A stretch of 12,116 bases of DNA from Pseudomonadota bacterium (GTDB taxonomy: Bacteria; Desulfobacterota; GWC2-55-46; JADFVP01), in assembly GCA_015222595.1 (NCBI GenBank), contig JADFVP010000161.1, forward strand, positions 1-12,116. Direction: 5' to 3'. The notes beneath the pieces are model-generated. The model worked only from the letters and a program-made list of their open reading frames with translations, was not told the origin of the DNA and made no database searches. The translations under genes were made by a program, and so were the position numbers. Positions 1-6,155 of the stretch are shown piece after piece. Within the stretch, counting starts at the first letter, position 1. Each line of letters begins with the position of its first letter.

Positions 1-33
1 AATTCGTCATGACGAAAAGGGCACAAAAAGGGA

Positions 34-1494
34 CTAGAAATCGAGCTTATAGTTCGGCGCTTCCTTGGTTATAACAACGTCGTGCACGTGGCTCTCTCTG
101 AGCCCTGAAGCGCTAATCCGCAGGAATTTCGCCTTCTTATGGAGGTCGACTATCGTCTTGGTGCCGCAGTATCCCATGCCGGCCTTCAGGCCACCGGTCA
201 TCTGATAGATGATAGAGGCGAGCGGGCCCTTGTGCGGTACGCGCCCCTCGATACCCTCTGGCACGAGCTTGAGGTCGCTCTCAACATCATCCTGGAAGTA
301 CCTGTCTTTGCTGCCTTTTTTCATCGCTTCTATCGAGCCCATTCCGCGATAGAGCTTGAACGTCCGCCCCTGCAAGAGCACGGTCTCACCGGGACTTTCA
401 TCCGTTCCGGCAAAAAGCCCGCCAATCATAACAGAGTCGGCTCCGGCGGCTATTGCCTTTGTTACGTCACCCGAGAATTTTATACCACCGTCGGAAATAA
501 CGGGCACACCCTTGCGCCGCGCCACTTTCACGACATCGGAGACCGCCGTGATCTGCGGAACCCCGATGCCCGTAACGATTCTTGTGGTACAGATGGAGCC
601 CGGCCCGACACCGACCTTGAGCCCGTCAACACCAGCCTTTATAAGGGCTTCGGCCGCCTCGGCTGTAGCGATATTACCGGCTATGACCTGGCAAGAGAAG
701 TTCTTCTTGGTGGACCTTACGGCATCTATTACGCCCTTGGAGTGGCCGTGCGCGGTGTCTATGAAGATGCAGTCCGCTCCGGCCTCTATAAGAGCAGCGG
801 TGCGCTCCTCGCGGTCGAAAGAGACGCCGACCGCCGCGCCTACCCGCAGTCTGCCGAGTCCGTCCTTGCAAGAGTCAGGGTGCTTCGCCCGCTTTTCGAT
901 ATCGGTAACGGTTATAAGGCCTTTCAGGCGACCCTTGCTGTCTACTATCGGCAGCTTCTCTATCCTGAACTCGTGCAGTATGGCGCGCGCCTTCTCTATG
1001 GCGATCCTCGGGCGCGCTGTCACCACGTCCTTTGTCATCACCTCCGAGATCTTCCTTTCGGGGTCGGACTCGAACCGTAAATCCCTGTTGGTCAGTATGC
1101 CGACCAGCAGACCGTCCTTGACTATCGGGAAGCCGGAGATGTTCTCTTTGCTCATAATGTCGAGCGCATCGGCTATGCGCTGCTCCGGGTCCAGTGTCAG
1201 CGGGTTCTGGATTATAACGGACTCGAACTTCTTTACCTTATCGACCATTGCGCCCTGCTCCGCCACAGTCAGGTTCTTGTGCACAACACCCAGGCCCCCG
1301 GCCTGGGCAATGGCAATGGCCATACGAGCCTCTGTAACGGTGTCCATGGCTGCGCTCAGAAAGGGAATGTTGAGCCTTATCTCTTTGGTCAACTGCGTCG
1401 AGACGTCACAGTCTCGCGGCAGCACCTTGGAGAAAGCCGGTTCCAACAGCACATCGTCGAAAGTTAACGCAGCGCGCAATTTCAGGTTATCCAT
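34..1494 (-). CDS. guaB: IMP dehydrogenase (GuaB)
   Basis: Oxidises IMP to XMP with NAD+, the committed step of guanine nucleotide synthesis, in the cytoplasm. The product is 486 aa, normal for bacterial IMPDH. The N-terminal barrel part (about 1-90) carries LTFDDVLLEP. Two CBS domains follow (about 92-205, with GILTNRDLRF and GLITVTDIEK). The barrel then resumes with the catalytic loop GPGSICTTR (Cys302), the phosphate-binding DGGIKFSGD (335-343), the YRGMGSIEAM segment (382-391) and the flap GSKDRYFQ, whose Arg398-Tyr399 match the family's hydrolysis dyad. An in-frame GTG nine bases upstream directly abuts the AAGGAG box, so I chose the ATG at 1494, which lies 8 nt after it. It follows the Ppx/GppA gene after 76 bp and probably has its own promoter there. 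The stop is TAG at 34-36. Confidence 0.97.
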   Translation of the reverse strand: MDNLKLRAALTFDDVLLEPAFSKVLPRDCDVSTQLTKEIRLNIPFLSAAMDTVTEARMAIAIAQAGGLGVVHKNLTVAEQGAMVDKVKKFESVIIQNPLTLDPEQRIADALDIMSKENISGFPIVKDGLLVGILTNRDLRFESDPERKISEVMTKDVVTARPRIAIEKARAILHEFRIEKLPIVDSKGRLKGLITVTDIEKRAKHPDSCKDGLGRLRVGAAVGVSFDREERTAALIEAGADCIFIDTAHGHSKGVIDAVRSTKKNFSCQVIAGNIATAEAAEALIKAGVDGLKVGVGPGSICTTRIVTGIGVPQITAVSDVVKVARRKGVPVISDGGIKFSGDVTKAIAAGADSVMIGGLFAGTDESPGETVLLQGRTFKLYRGMGSIEAMKKGSKDRYFQDDVESDLKLVPEGIEGRVPHKGPLASIIYQMTGGLKAGMGYCGTKTIVDLHKKAKFLRISASGLRESHVHDVVITKEAPNYKLDF

Positions 1495-1519
1495 TGTTTT
1501 CACTCCTTACTCTTTATTT

Positions 1520-1551
1520 ACTCTATCGGCCGCAACCGTGCGGCCTGTCAA
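1520..1551 (-). promoter_or_regulatory. Candidate guaB promoter with long spacer
   Basis: On the minus strand a perfect -35 hexamer TTGACA (1546-1551) is followed 20 bp later by TAGAGT (1520-1525, 4/6 to TATAAT). The spacer is almost filled by a palindrome (1528-1545). With conventional 17-18-bp spacing the -10 would be very poor. A 19-20-bp spacer carrying a dyad is the layout of MerR-family promoters; that parallel is inference. Confidence 0.5.
1528..1545 (-). promoter_or_regulatory. Perfect inverted repeat upstream of guaB
   Basis: Arms GGCCGCA and TGCGGCC are 7 bp, perfect and separated by 4 bases. It lies directly after the TTGACA box. No T-run follows on the minus strand, so it is not a convincing intrinsic terminator for the phosphatase gene. 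It is better read as an operator or a leader hairpin. Confidence 0.5.
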
Positions 1552-1570
1552 CCCATCTACTTAACAAAAC

Positions 1571-2524
1571 TCATCCGAGCAGCAGCCCCTCCAGGAGGCC
1601 CGCGTCGCTCACTACCATACTATCGAAACCAAAAGCGCGCATAGCACCAAGCGCCACTGCCGTGCCCGCTACTATCAGGTCTTCCCTGCCCTTCTCTATT
1701 GCTGCAATCCGTTTCCGCTCGGCTATCTTTATACGTTTGAGACGAGCAAATATTTCGGTAACACTCTCTACGCTCAGCTGGTAGTTGTTTACCTTCTCCG
1801 GGTCGTACTCCTCAAGGTCGAGTTCCACGGCGGCGAGCGTCGTGATTGTGCCTGCCGTGCCGATAAAGAGTGCGCCGGAGTCTGTGGAATAGCTTTCAGG
1901 ATCTACTCCGTCGGCCTTCATACTGGCCTTAAGCACCCCGAAAACCCCCTCTATCTCTGCCTCCATTGCGCTAAGCTCGCTCTTTGTCGGCGGGTCGGAC
2001 TTTAAAAACTCTTCACTCAGGTGAACGACACCAAGTTCGAGGCTCCAGAGCCCCTTTATTTCATTAGAGGTAGAGGTTGAGGTGGAGGCGATAAATTCGG
2101 TAGAGCCGCCACCTATGTCTATTGTAAGCGACTTTCCTATTGGACCTGGTTCCGAAAATACAGAGAGAACGCCGAGCATACTGAGCCGCGCCTCTGTCTC
2201 ACCCGTGATCACCTCTATTTCGAGCCCTGTTCTACTCTTAACCTCGCTTATGATCGCGTCTGAATTTACGGCCCGGCGCATAACAGAGGTAGCCGAGACA
2301 GTAGCGGAGGCTACGCTCTCGGCATTGATAACAGAGGCGAACTCTTCCAAGACCTTTATGGTCCGCTCTCGCGCCTCAGGAGAAATGCCGTGCTTTTCGC
2401 TATAACCTCCACCGAGGCGCGTTATCGCCCTCTTGATGAGCAAGGGCTTGATACTGCCGTCAGCGACTTCGGCAATAAGGAGCCTGACGGTGTTGGTTCC
2501 TATGTCGATCGAGGCGCGTTTCAT
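1571..2524 (-). CDS. Ppx/GppA family phosphatase, short form
   Basis: Member of the ASKHA-fold exopolyphosphatase / guanosine pentaphosphate phosphohydrolase family, which removes terminal phosphates from polyphosphate and/or converts pppGpp to ppGpp. The 317-aa product has the first phosphate-binding loop DIGTNTVRLL (7-16), the ITGETEARL segment with candidate catalytic Glu111, the second nucleotide loop DIGGGSTEF (136-144), GTAGT (222-226) and the C-terminal SDAGLLEGLL (306-315). It is the two-subdomain short form: the C-terminal HD-like domain of E. coli Ppx/GppA (about 500 aa) is absent. A short STSTSTS tract (147-153) is encoded by a GAGGTN-type hexamer repeat. The ATG is 16 bp after the exbD stop, so it is probably cotranscribed with exbBD; the nearest SD-like GAGGAA sits rather far upstream, overlapping the exbD stop. 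Substrate preference cannot be told from sequence. Confidence 0.88.
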   Translation of the reverse strand: MKRASIDIGTNTVRLLIAEVADGSIKPLLIKRAITRLGGGYSEKHGISPEARERTIKVLEEFASVINAESVASATVSATSVMRRAVNSDAIISEVKSRTGLEIEVITGETEARLSMLGVLSVFSEPGPIGKSLTIDIGGGSTEFIASTSTSTSNEIKGLWSLELGVVHLSEEFLKSDPPTKSELSAMEAEIEGVFGVLKASMKADGVDPESYSTDSGALFIGTAGTITTLAAVELDLEEYDPEKVNNYQLSVESVTEIFARLKRIKIAERKRIAAIEKGREDLIVAGTAVALGAMRAFGFDSMVVSDAGLLEGLLLG

Positions 2525-2540
2525 CTATTGTTTCGGTTCC

Positions 2541-2972
2541 TCATCGCGCCCTTCCACCTGTCACGCCGCCTGGCTCTGTTGCAATCGACAGCTTTGCAGC
2601 CCCTGCCTCCTTGGCGATATCCAACACCTCTACTACCACTTCGTGGAGCGTCTCGCCGTCGGCCCTGAGGAGCACGGTCTTGTCAGTGCGCTCAGCAAGC
2701 TCAGTTACCAGGCTCGCGCGCAGCGTCTCCATGGAAACTTCCGTACCGTTCAGCTCTATCTCTCCGGCCCTGTTCACGGTTACCGTTATGCCGGTGCCAG
2801 CCTCCATTGTGCCGGTTGCGGCTGTCGGGAGCTTTATCTTGAAGGACTCGTTCATTATGAGCGGAGTAGTGACCATAAAGATGACGAGCAGCACGAGCAT
2901 AACGTCCGTAAGCGGAGTTATGTTTATCTCCGAGATTATGCGGCCCTCAGTGCTCTTTAGATTCCATGCCAT
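2541..2972 (-). CDS. ExbD/TolR family biopolymer transport protein
   Basis: Inner-membrane partner of ExbB/TolQ in a proton-driven complex that energises outer-membrane transport (TonB) or envelope integrity (Tol-Pal). From the chosen start the product is 143 aa. It has a short cytoplasmic N-terminus, one transmembrane helix containing the essential proton-conducting aspartate in TPLTDVMLVLLVIFMV (Asp23), and a periplasmic domain of about 100 residues with the ExbD-type segment KTVLLRADGETLHEVV. The frame stays open upstream. I chose the ATG at 2972 (MAWNLKS) because ISEINITPLTDVML then sits at the family-typical distance from the N-terminus and CAGGG lies just upstream. An in-frame ATG at 3041, in an upstream copy of the same start region, would add 23 residues. 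The gene lies 131 bp after exbB. ExbD versus TolR is undecided, as neither tonB nor tolA is present. Confidence 0.9.
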   Translation of the reverse strand: MAWNLKSTEGRIISEINITPLTDVMLVLLVIFMVTTPLIMNESFKIKLPTAATGTMEAGTGITVTVNRAGEIELNGTEVSMETLRASLVTELAERTDKTVLLRADGETLHEVVVEVLDIAKEAGAAKLSIATEPGGVTGGRAR

Positions 2973-3098
2973 CACAAAACCCTGAATAGAAAAACGAAGA
3001 TAGCTAAGTTCGAGATAAAAAGGGCGCAAGCCCCACGCCATAACAAAACCTATAAGAAAAACGAAGCTACCCAAGTTCGAAATAAAGAGAGCGCATGC
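2966..3098 (-). repeat. Imperfect tandem duplication covering the exbD start
   Basis: Two copies, about 3035-3098 and 2966-3031, share blocks such as CTCGAACTTAG/TTCGAACTTGG, CTTCGTTTTTCT and GGTTTTGT(T/G)ATGGC(G/A)TGG, with a period of 67-69 bp. The duplicated unit spans the exbB-exbD spacer plus the first codons of exbD. The two ATGs are exactly 69 bp apart and in the same frame. Confidence 0.85.
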
Positions 3099-3103
3099 TC
3101 CCC

Positions 3104-3730
3104 TCAGTCGGTGTTGTTGCTGGCAGACCTGAGTATGGGCGCCACGAACTCGGCGGCGCGGGCTTCGAGTTCCAAAGCATTTCTAGCTGCCGCTCTTACA
3201 AAGTAGTTGTAGGCTATTACCGCAGGCACTGCCACAAAGAGCCCGGCGGCGGTTGCGACCAACGCCTCTGCAATACCGTCGGCAACTGCTGCTGGCCCGG
3301 CAGCCCCGATGCCGCCCATCTCGCCAAAGGCGTGGATTATGCCGAGCACCGTGCCGAAGAGGCCGATAAAGGGAGCCGTAGAGCCGATGGTACCTATTAT
3401 GCCGACGTACCTCTCTAAAGAGGCCAGCTCCGATCTGCCTGCAAGCTCCATTGAGCGCAGCACTTCGTCGCGCCCTTCTTGCCTGCTGGCGTAACCCGAA
3501 GAGTATACTCTGGCGAGCGCAGAGGGCTCGGCCTCGGAACAGGGGGTTGCGCCAGAGCCGACCTTGCTCTTTAGCGCCGAGTAGCTAGCACCCAAAGAGG
3601 CGCGAAAATTACGGTACGTCCAGGCGCGTTCGAGCATTATGGTAATAGAGATGAGCGAGAAGAGACCGAGCACCCAGACAGTGGGGCCGCCCTTCATCAA
3701 TAGATCGAAAAAGCCAAGTCCTTCAAACAT
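3104..3730 (-). CDS. ExbB/TolQ (MotA family) proton channel protein
   Basis: Multi-spanning inner-membrane protein that forms the proton channel with ExbD/TolR. The 208-aa product has a first hydrophobic segment at about 16-34 (TVWVLGLFSLISITIML), a cytoplasmic region (about 36-108), and the two signature helices: GTIGSTAPFIGLFGTVLGII (about 113-132) and EALVATAAGLFVAVPAVIAY (about 155-174). The STAPFIGLFGTVLG and ATAAGLFVAVPA motifs are diagnostic of the MotA/TolQ/ExbB channel domain. The start is ATG at 3730 with GAGG about 12 nt upstream, a long spacing. It follows the carbonic-anhydrase-like gene by 58 bp and precedes exbD, as expected for a channel/stator pair. The length resembles ExbB and TolQ alike, so I leave the symbol open. 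Confidence 0.92.
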   Translation of the reverse strand: MFEGLGFFDLLMKGGPTVWVLGLFSLISITIMLERAWTYRNFRASLGASYSALKSKVGSGATPCSEAEPSALARVYSSGYASRQEGRDEVLRSMELAGRSELASLERYVGIIGTIGSTAPFIGLFGTVLGIIHAFGEMGGIGAAGPAAVADGIAEALVATAAGLFVAVPAVIAYNYFVRAAARNALELEARAAEFVAPILRSASNNTD

Positions 3731-3788
3731 TTATAAAATAGACCTCATGCAAGTTATTAAAAGAAAAAGAGGGAGCCTGCGCACCCGT

Positions 3789-4298
3789 TCACCCGTCTGT
3801 AAAGTCTTTGGCGTACTTGATGTAGTTGGTTGCGGATTGTAAGATTCCGGCCTTTTCGTCGTCCGTTAGAGCGCGCTTTACCTTACCCGGCACGCCCACC
3901 ACGAGTGAGCCCGGAGGCACTACCATGCCCTCGGTTACGAGCGCTCCGGCCCCTATCATAGAGTCAGAGCCGACTACTGCGCCGTCTAGAATAATGGCGC
4001 CCATGCCGATGAGACACCGGTCTTCTATGGTGCAGCCGTGAAGAGTTACGTTGTGCCCGGCGGTTATATCGTTGCCGAGTACGAGCGGATGAGTGTCGTG
4101 GGTGACATGGAGCGTGGAGTTGTCCTGAATATTGGTTCTCTCACCTATGCGTATGTAGTGGACGTCACCACGGACGACCGCGTTGAACCAGATGGAGGAG
4201 TCGGCGCCAATTTCCACATCGCCGATTATTGCGGCGCTCTCGACCGTAAAGACGGTCTCGTGCAGTTTGGGATATATGGACTTAAAGGGTAGGATCAT
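3789..4298 (-). CDS. Gamma-class carbonic anhydrase-like hexapeptide protein
   Basis: The 169-aa left-handed beta-helix protein is of the YrdA/CamH type. Repeating [LIV]-G-x-x hexapeptides run through residues 24-140 (IIGDVEI, IGERTNI, VLGNDIT, LIGMGAI, VVGSDSM, VVGVPGK). The three histidines expected to bind the catalytic metal are present in STLHV (His64), AGHNV (His82) and LHGC (His87), and the VRGDVHYIRIG and NIQDNSTLH segments are typical. Family members may hydrate CO2 or be only structurally related; activity cannot be read from sequence. The acidic loop of the Methanosarcina Cam enzyme is absent, as in CamH proteins. The in-frame TAG just upstream fixes ATG at 4298 as the only reasonable start; GGAGG lies about 15 nt upstream, unusually far. 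It probably has its own promoter in the preceding 168-bp gap. Confidence 0.88.
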   Translation of the reverse strand: MILPFKSIYPKLHETVFTVESAAIIGDVEIGADSSIWFNAVVRGDVHYIRIGERTNIQDNSTLHVTHDTHPLVLGNDITAGHNVTLHGCTIEDRCLIGMGAIILDGAVVGSDSMIGAGALVTEGMVVPPGSLVVGVPGKVKRALTDDEKAGILQSATNYIKYAKDFTDG

Positions 4299-4347
4299 AT
4301 ACTACTACCGAAGCCTCCGGTCAGTACGGTAATGGATATAGCAAGGG

Positions 4348-4380
4348 ATATTGCTCTTGTGTCACTCTTATGTCACTCTT
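4348..4380 (-). repeat. Three 11-bp tandem repeats in the leader
   Basis: On the minus strand AAGAGTGACAT, AAGAGTGACAC and the degenerate AAGAGCAATAT follow one another without gaps. They lie between the predicted transcription start and the carbonic-anhydrase-like gene. The 11-bp phasing puts each copy on a similar face of the helix, which would suit a protein-binding site, but simple slippage is equally possible. Confidence 0.7.
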
Positions 4381-4402
4381 GTTTCACACTTAAGAATAGC
4401 AG

Positions 4403-4431
4403 AATTTATCAGATTTTCGAATAAATCTCAA
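4403..4431 (-). promoter_or_regulatory. Candidate housekeeping promoter for the carbonic-anhydrase-like gene
   Basis: On the minus strand TTGAGA (4426-4431, 5/6 to TTGACA) is separated by exactly 17 bp from TAAATT (4403-4408, 4/6 to TATAAT). Transcription would start near 4396, giving a leader of about 100 nt that contains the 11-bp repeats. It lies in the 168-bp gap after tilS. Confidence 0.55.
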
Positions 4432-4466
4432 GGGATTGATGCCCAAAAGAGGCGCATAAGGGAATA

Positions 4467-6014
4467 TTATTTCAGATACTGAAGTTTTAAGAGCCTGCGT
4501 GTCTTCTCGGTAACCGTGTAGAGGGCCGAGCGCCTGAGACCGGCGGCCCAGATTATCGTTCCGGCCACTGTTACAAGAGGCACCCCAGTGCGCTTGAACC
4601 TTGGCACTTTGGCGTCTATCAGCAGCTCTTTCAGCTTCTGTTCGCCGCGCTTACCAAAAGGGGTCATTCTGTCTCCGGGCGCAAATGATCGGGCCCTTAA
4701 GTCGGCACTTTCAGTTCCAGTAGCCTCTAAAAGGCTAGCGAGGTCGAAGTAGGCAGTGGACTCGTCTCTTTTATTGTCGATGTCTACAGAGTCTGTTTCG
4801 CACACTTCTGTAATAGTCGCTACAATTTGCGGCCCGGGCTCTTCTTTCAGGTTCCCGAACAGCTCGGTGCGCCCCGGTATCTTTAGCTCAATATCGAAGG
4901 GAGCAGCCGTGGCCTCTGTCTCTTCTGTCTCCCCCACATTTTCTAGAGAAGCGGCCCTGCCGAGCCGAACGGTCTCGTACTCTCTGGCAAAGAGAAGTCC
5001 GCCTGGAAGGTCGAGCTGACCTGAGGGATTCTCCGACTCTATTAACGAACCCATTGCGTCCACATGAATAGAGTAGAAGTCGGCGCGGCAACCGAAACGC
5101 TCGGTCGCCTTTAGAAGCACGCGAGAGAGAACCGCCGGATGAGCAGAGAGTAGAGCGGTGCGGTTGAGCAGTACCTCAATATCGTTTTCTGATACGAGCG
5201 CGGTATTGTACAGATCGGTGGCGGCAATAGTAATGAACTCTTCGTCGCGCTCGAAGTTGCGCGCGCTACGCGCTAAAGAGTCTAACAGGTTGGGGTTGTA
5301 CCGCTCTTTTAAGAGACCGACGAGGTTGTGTCTAATGTCGTTTCTAAGGTACTTGTCGCTCTTGTTCGAAGAGTCTTCGACGTGTCCGATGTCGAAACAC
5401 TCGGCAAAGGCCTCAATCTCGGCGCGCGTAGAGTCGATGAGAGGGCGGATAAAGGGAAGCCTTACGGGCCTGATCCCGCCGAGCCCGCCGGTGGCTGCGC
5501 CCTTTACAAAACGCATGAGCATGGTCTCGACAACGTCCGAACGAGTATGCGCCGTGGCGATTCTGGTGGCCCCCACACGCTTTGCAACGCGAGCGAAGAA
5601 GGCGTACCGGGCCTCTCTGGCCATGGCCTGTATGGAGCCGTCTCCAGAGTCGAGACTGCCGGGCGCAAGGGTCTCGCCGACGAACTTCACTCCGAGTTCC
5701 GTAGCGTAAGCCTCGGCGAAGTCGTGGTCGCGTACGGCCTCGGCCCCGCGAAGGTTGTGATTGAGGTGACAGGCGATAAGAGTAAGGCCTTCTTTAGAAA
5801 GGTCGCCAGAGAGGTCGCCGGAAAGTTCTGCGGAAAGCTCGACCAACAGGCGCAGCAGAACGACAGAGTCCACGCCGCCGGAGACCGCAACAAGCACGGT
5901 GGTACCGGGCGCGCACATTGCGTGCTCTTTGAGAGTTGCTCTAAAGCGGCCGTACAGCGCACTCTCTTTGATACCCTCTTTTTCCTTTATAATCTTTTTG
6001 TCTTCTATCAACAT
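4467..6014 (-). CDS. tilS: tRNA(Ile)-lysidine synthase (TilS)
   Basis: Attaches lysine to C34 of the CAU-anticodon tRNA-Ile using ATP, giving lysidine so that the tRNA reads AUA; it is normally essential. The 515-aa product has the PP-loop SGGVDS (45-50), HLNHNLRG (83-90), AHTRSDVVETMLMRFVKG (155-172), the tRNA/ATP-domain segment DSSNKSDKYLRNDIRHN (214-230) and the C-terminal domain with RSFAPGDRMTPFGKRG (442-457), KLKELLIDAKVPRF and IIWAAGLRRS. The N-terminus is extended, with 44 residues before the PP-loop against about 17 in E. coli, and is lysine/glutamate-rich. A 4-copy E/D-L-S-x repeat follows at 59-74. ATG at 6014 is the only ATG before Met33, which would leave just 12 residues before the PP-loop. 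No SD precedes it, and a strong -10 box lies only 6 nt upstream. Confidence 0.95.
   Translation of the reverse strand: MLIEDKKIIKEKEGIKESALYGRFRATLKEHAMCAPGTTVLVAVSGGVDSVVLLRLLVELSAELSGDLSGDLSKEGLTLIACHLNHNLRGAEAVRDHDFAEAYATELGVKFVGETLAPGSLDSGDGSIQAMAREARYAFFARVAKRVGATRIATAHTRSDVVETMLMRFVKGAATGGLGGIRPVRLPFIRPLIDSTRAEIEAFAECFDIGHVEDSSNKSDKYLRNDIRHNLVGLLKERYNPNLLDSLARSARNFERDEEFITIAATDLYNTALVSENDIEVLLNRTALLSAHPAVLSRVLLKATERFGCRADFYSIHVDAMGSLIESENPSGQLDLPGGLLFAREYETVRLGRAASLENVGETEETEATAAPFDIELKIPGRTELFGNLKEEPGPQIVATITEVCETDSVDIDNKRDESTAYFDLASLLEATGTESADLRARSFAPGDRMTPFGKRGEQKLKELLIDAKVPRFKRTGVPLVTVAGTIIWAAGLRRSALYTVTEKTRRLLKLQYLK
5793..5840 (-). repeat. 12-bp minisatellite inside tilS (ELSx repeats)
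   Basis: Four consecutive four-codon units encode ELSA, ELSG, DLSG and DLSK (residues 59-74), with nucleotide units of the form GA(G/A/C)CTTTCCGGC. The tract lengthens the helix or linker between the PP-loop and the next strand and keeps the frame. Confidence 0.85.
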
Positions 6015-6020
6015 AGAAAG

Positions 6021-6049
6021 ATTATAAACAAAATCGAGTGATCATTCAA
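6021..6049 (-). promoter_or_regulatory. Candidate tilS promoter, probably leaderless
   Basis: On the minus strand TTGAAT (6044-6049, 4/6) is separated by 17 bp from a perfect TATAAT (6021-6026). The -10 ends 6 nt before the tilS ATG, so transcription would be expected to begin at or next to the start codon. No purine-rich SD is present between them. Confidence 0.6.
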
Positions 6050-6057
6050 TATGAATG
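6043..6057. promoter_or_regulatory. Palindrome overlapping the tilS -35 box
   Basis: CATTCA and TGAATG form a perfect 6-bp inverted repeat around a 3-bp centre (ATA). It covers the predicted -35 hexamer, the position of a repressor operator. No factor is recognised, and an AT-rich palindrome of this size could arise by chance. Confidence 0.35.
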
Positions 6058-6071
6058 GTTTTCATTTAAAA

Positions 6072-6091
6072 TGATTGAGCGTGATTGAGCG
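6072..6091. repeat. Perfect 10-bp tandem repeat upstream of the tilS promoter
   Basis: TGATTGAGCG occurs twice back to back in the 141-bp gap between the PilZ gene and tilS, about 22 bp upstream of the predicted -35 box. Two helically phased identical sites upstream of a promoter could bind an activator. The function is unknown. Confidence 0.6.
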
Positions 6092-6155
6092 GAACAGGTA
6101 TGGGTGGTTTGACAGAGTGTGAGTTTAAGAACAAGAGGAGTGAATAAAAAACTGG

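Noticed and set aside
1..33. Possible start of a downstream guaA gene (ATG at 10-8, minus strand)
   Set aside because: Only three codons are visible and no SD precedes the ATG, so the commonly seen guaB-guaA order cannot be supported here.
1495..1503. GTG at 1503 as the guaB start
   Set aside because: It directly abuts the AAGGAG box, leaving no spacing for initiation; the ATG nine bases downstream has proper spacing.
139..1564. Long plus-strand open frames opposite guaB (313 and 402 codons)
   Set aside because: They lie entirely antisense to a gene with clear IMPDH motifs, overlap each other in different frames and resemble no known protein. They are a by-product of the codon bias of guaB.
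2060..2095. Microsatellite-like GAGGTN run as phase-variable repeat in the Ppx/GppA gene
   Set aside because: The units are degenerate hexamers encoding STSTSTS in frame; slippage would not switch the gene on or off.
3731..3788. Terminator after the carbonic-anhydrase-like gene
   Set aside because: A pyrimidine-rich CTCTTTTTCTTTT tract is present on the minus strand, but only a 3-bp stem can be drawn before it.
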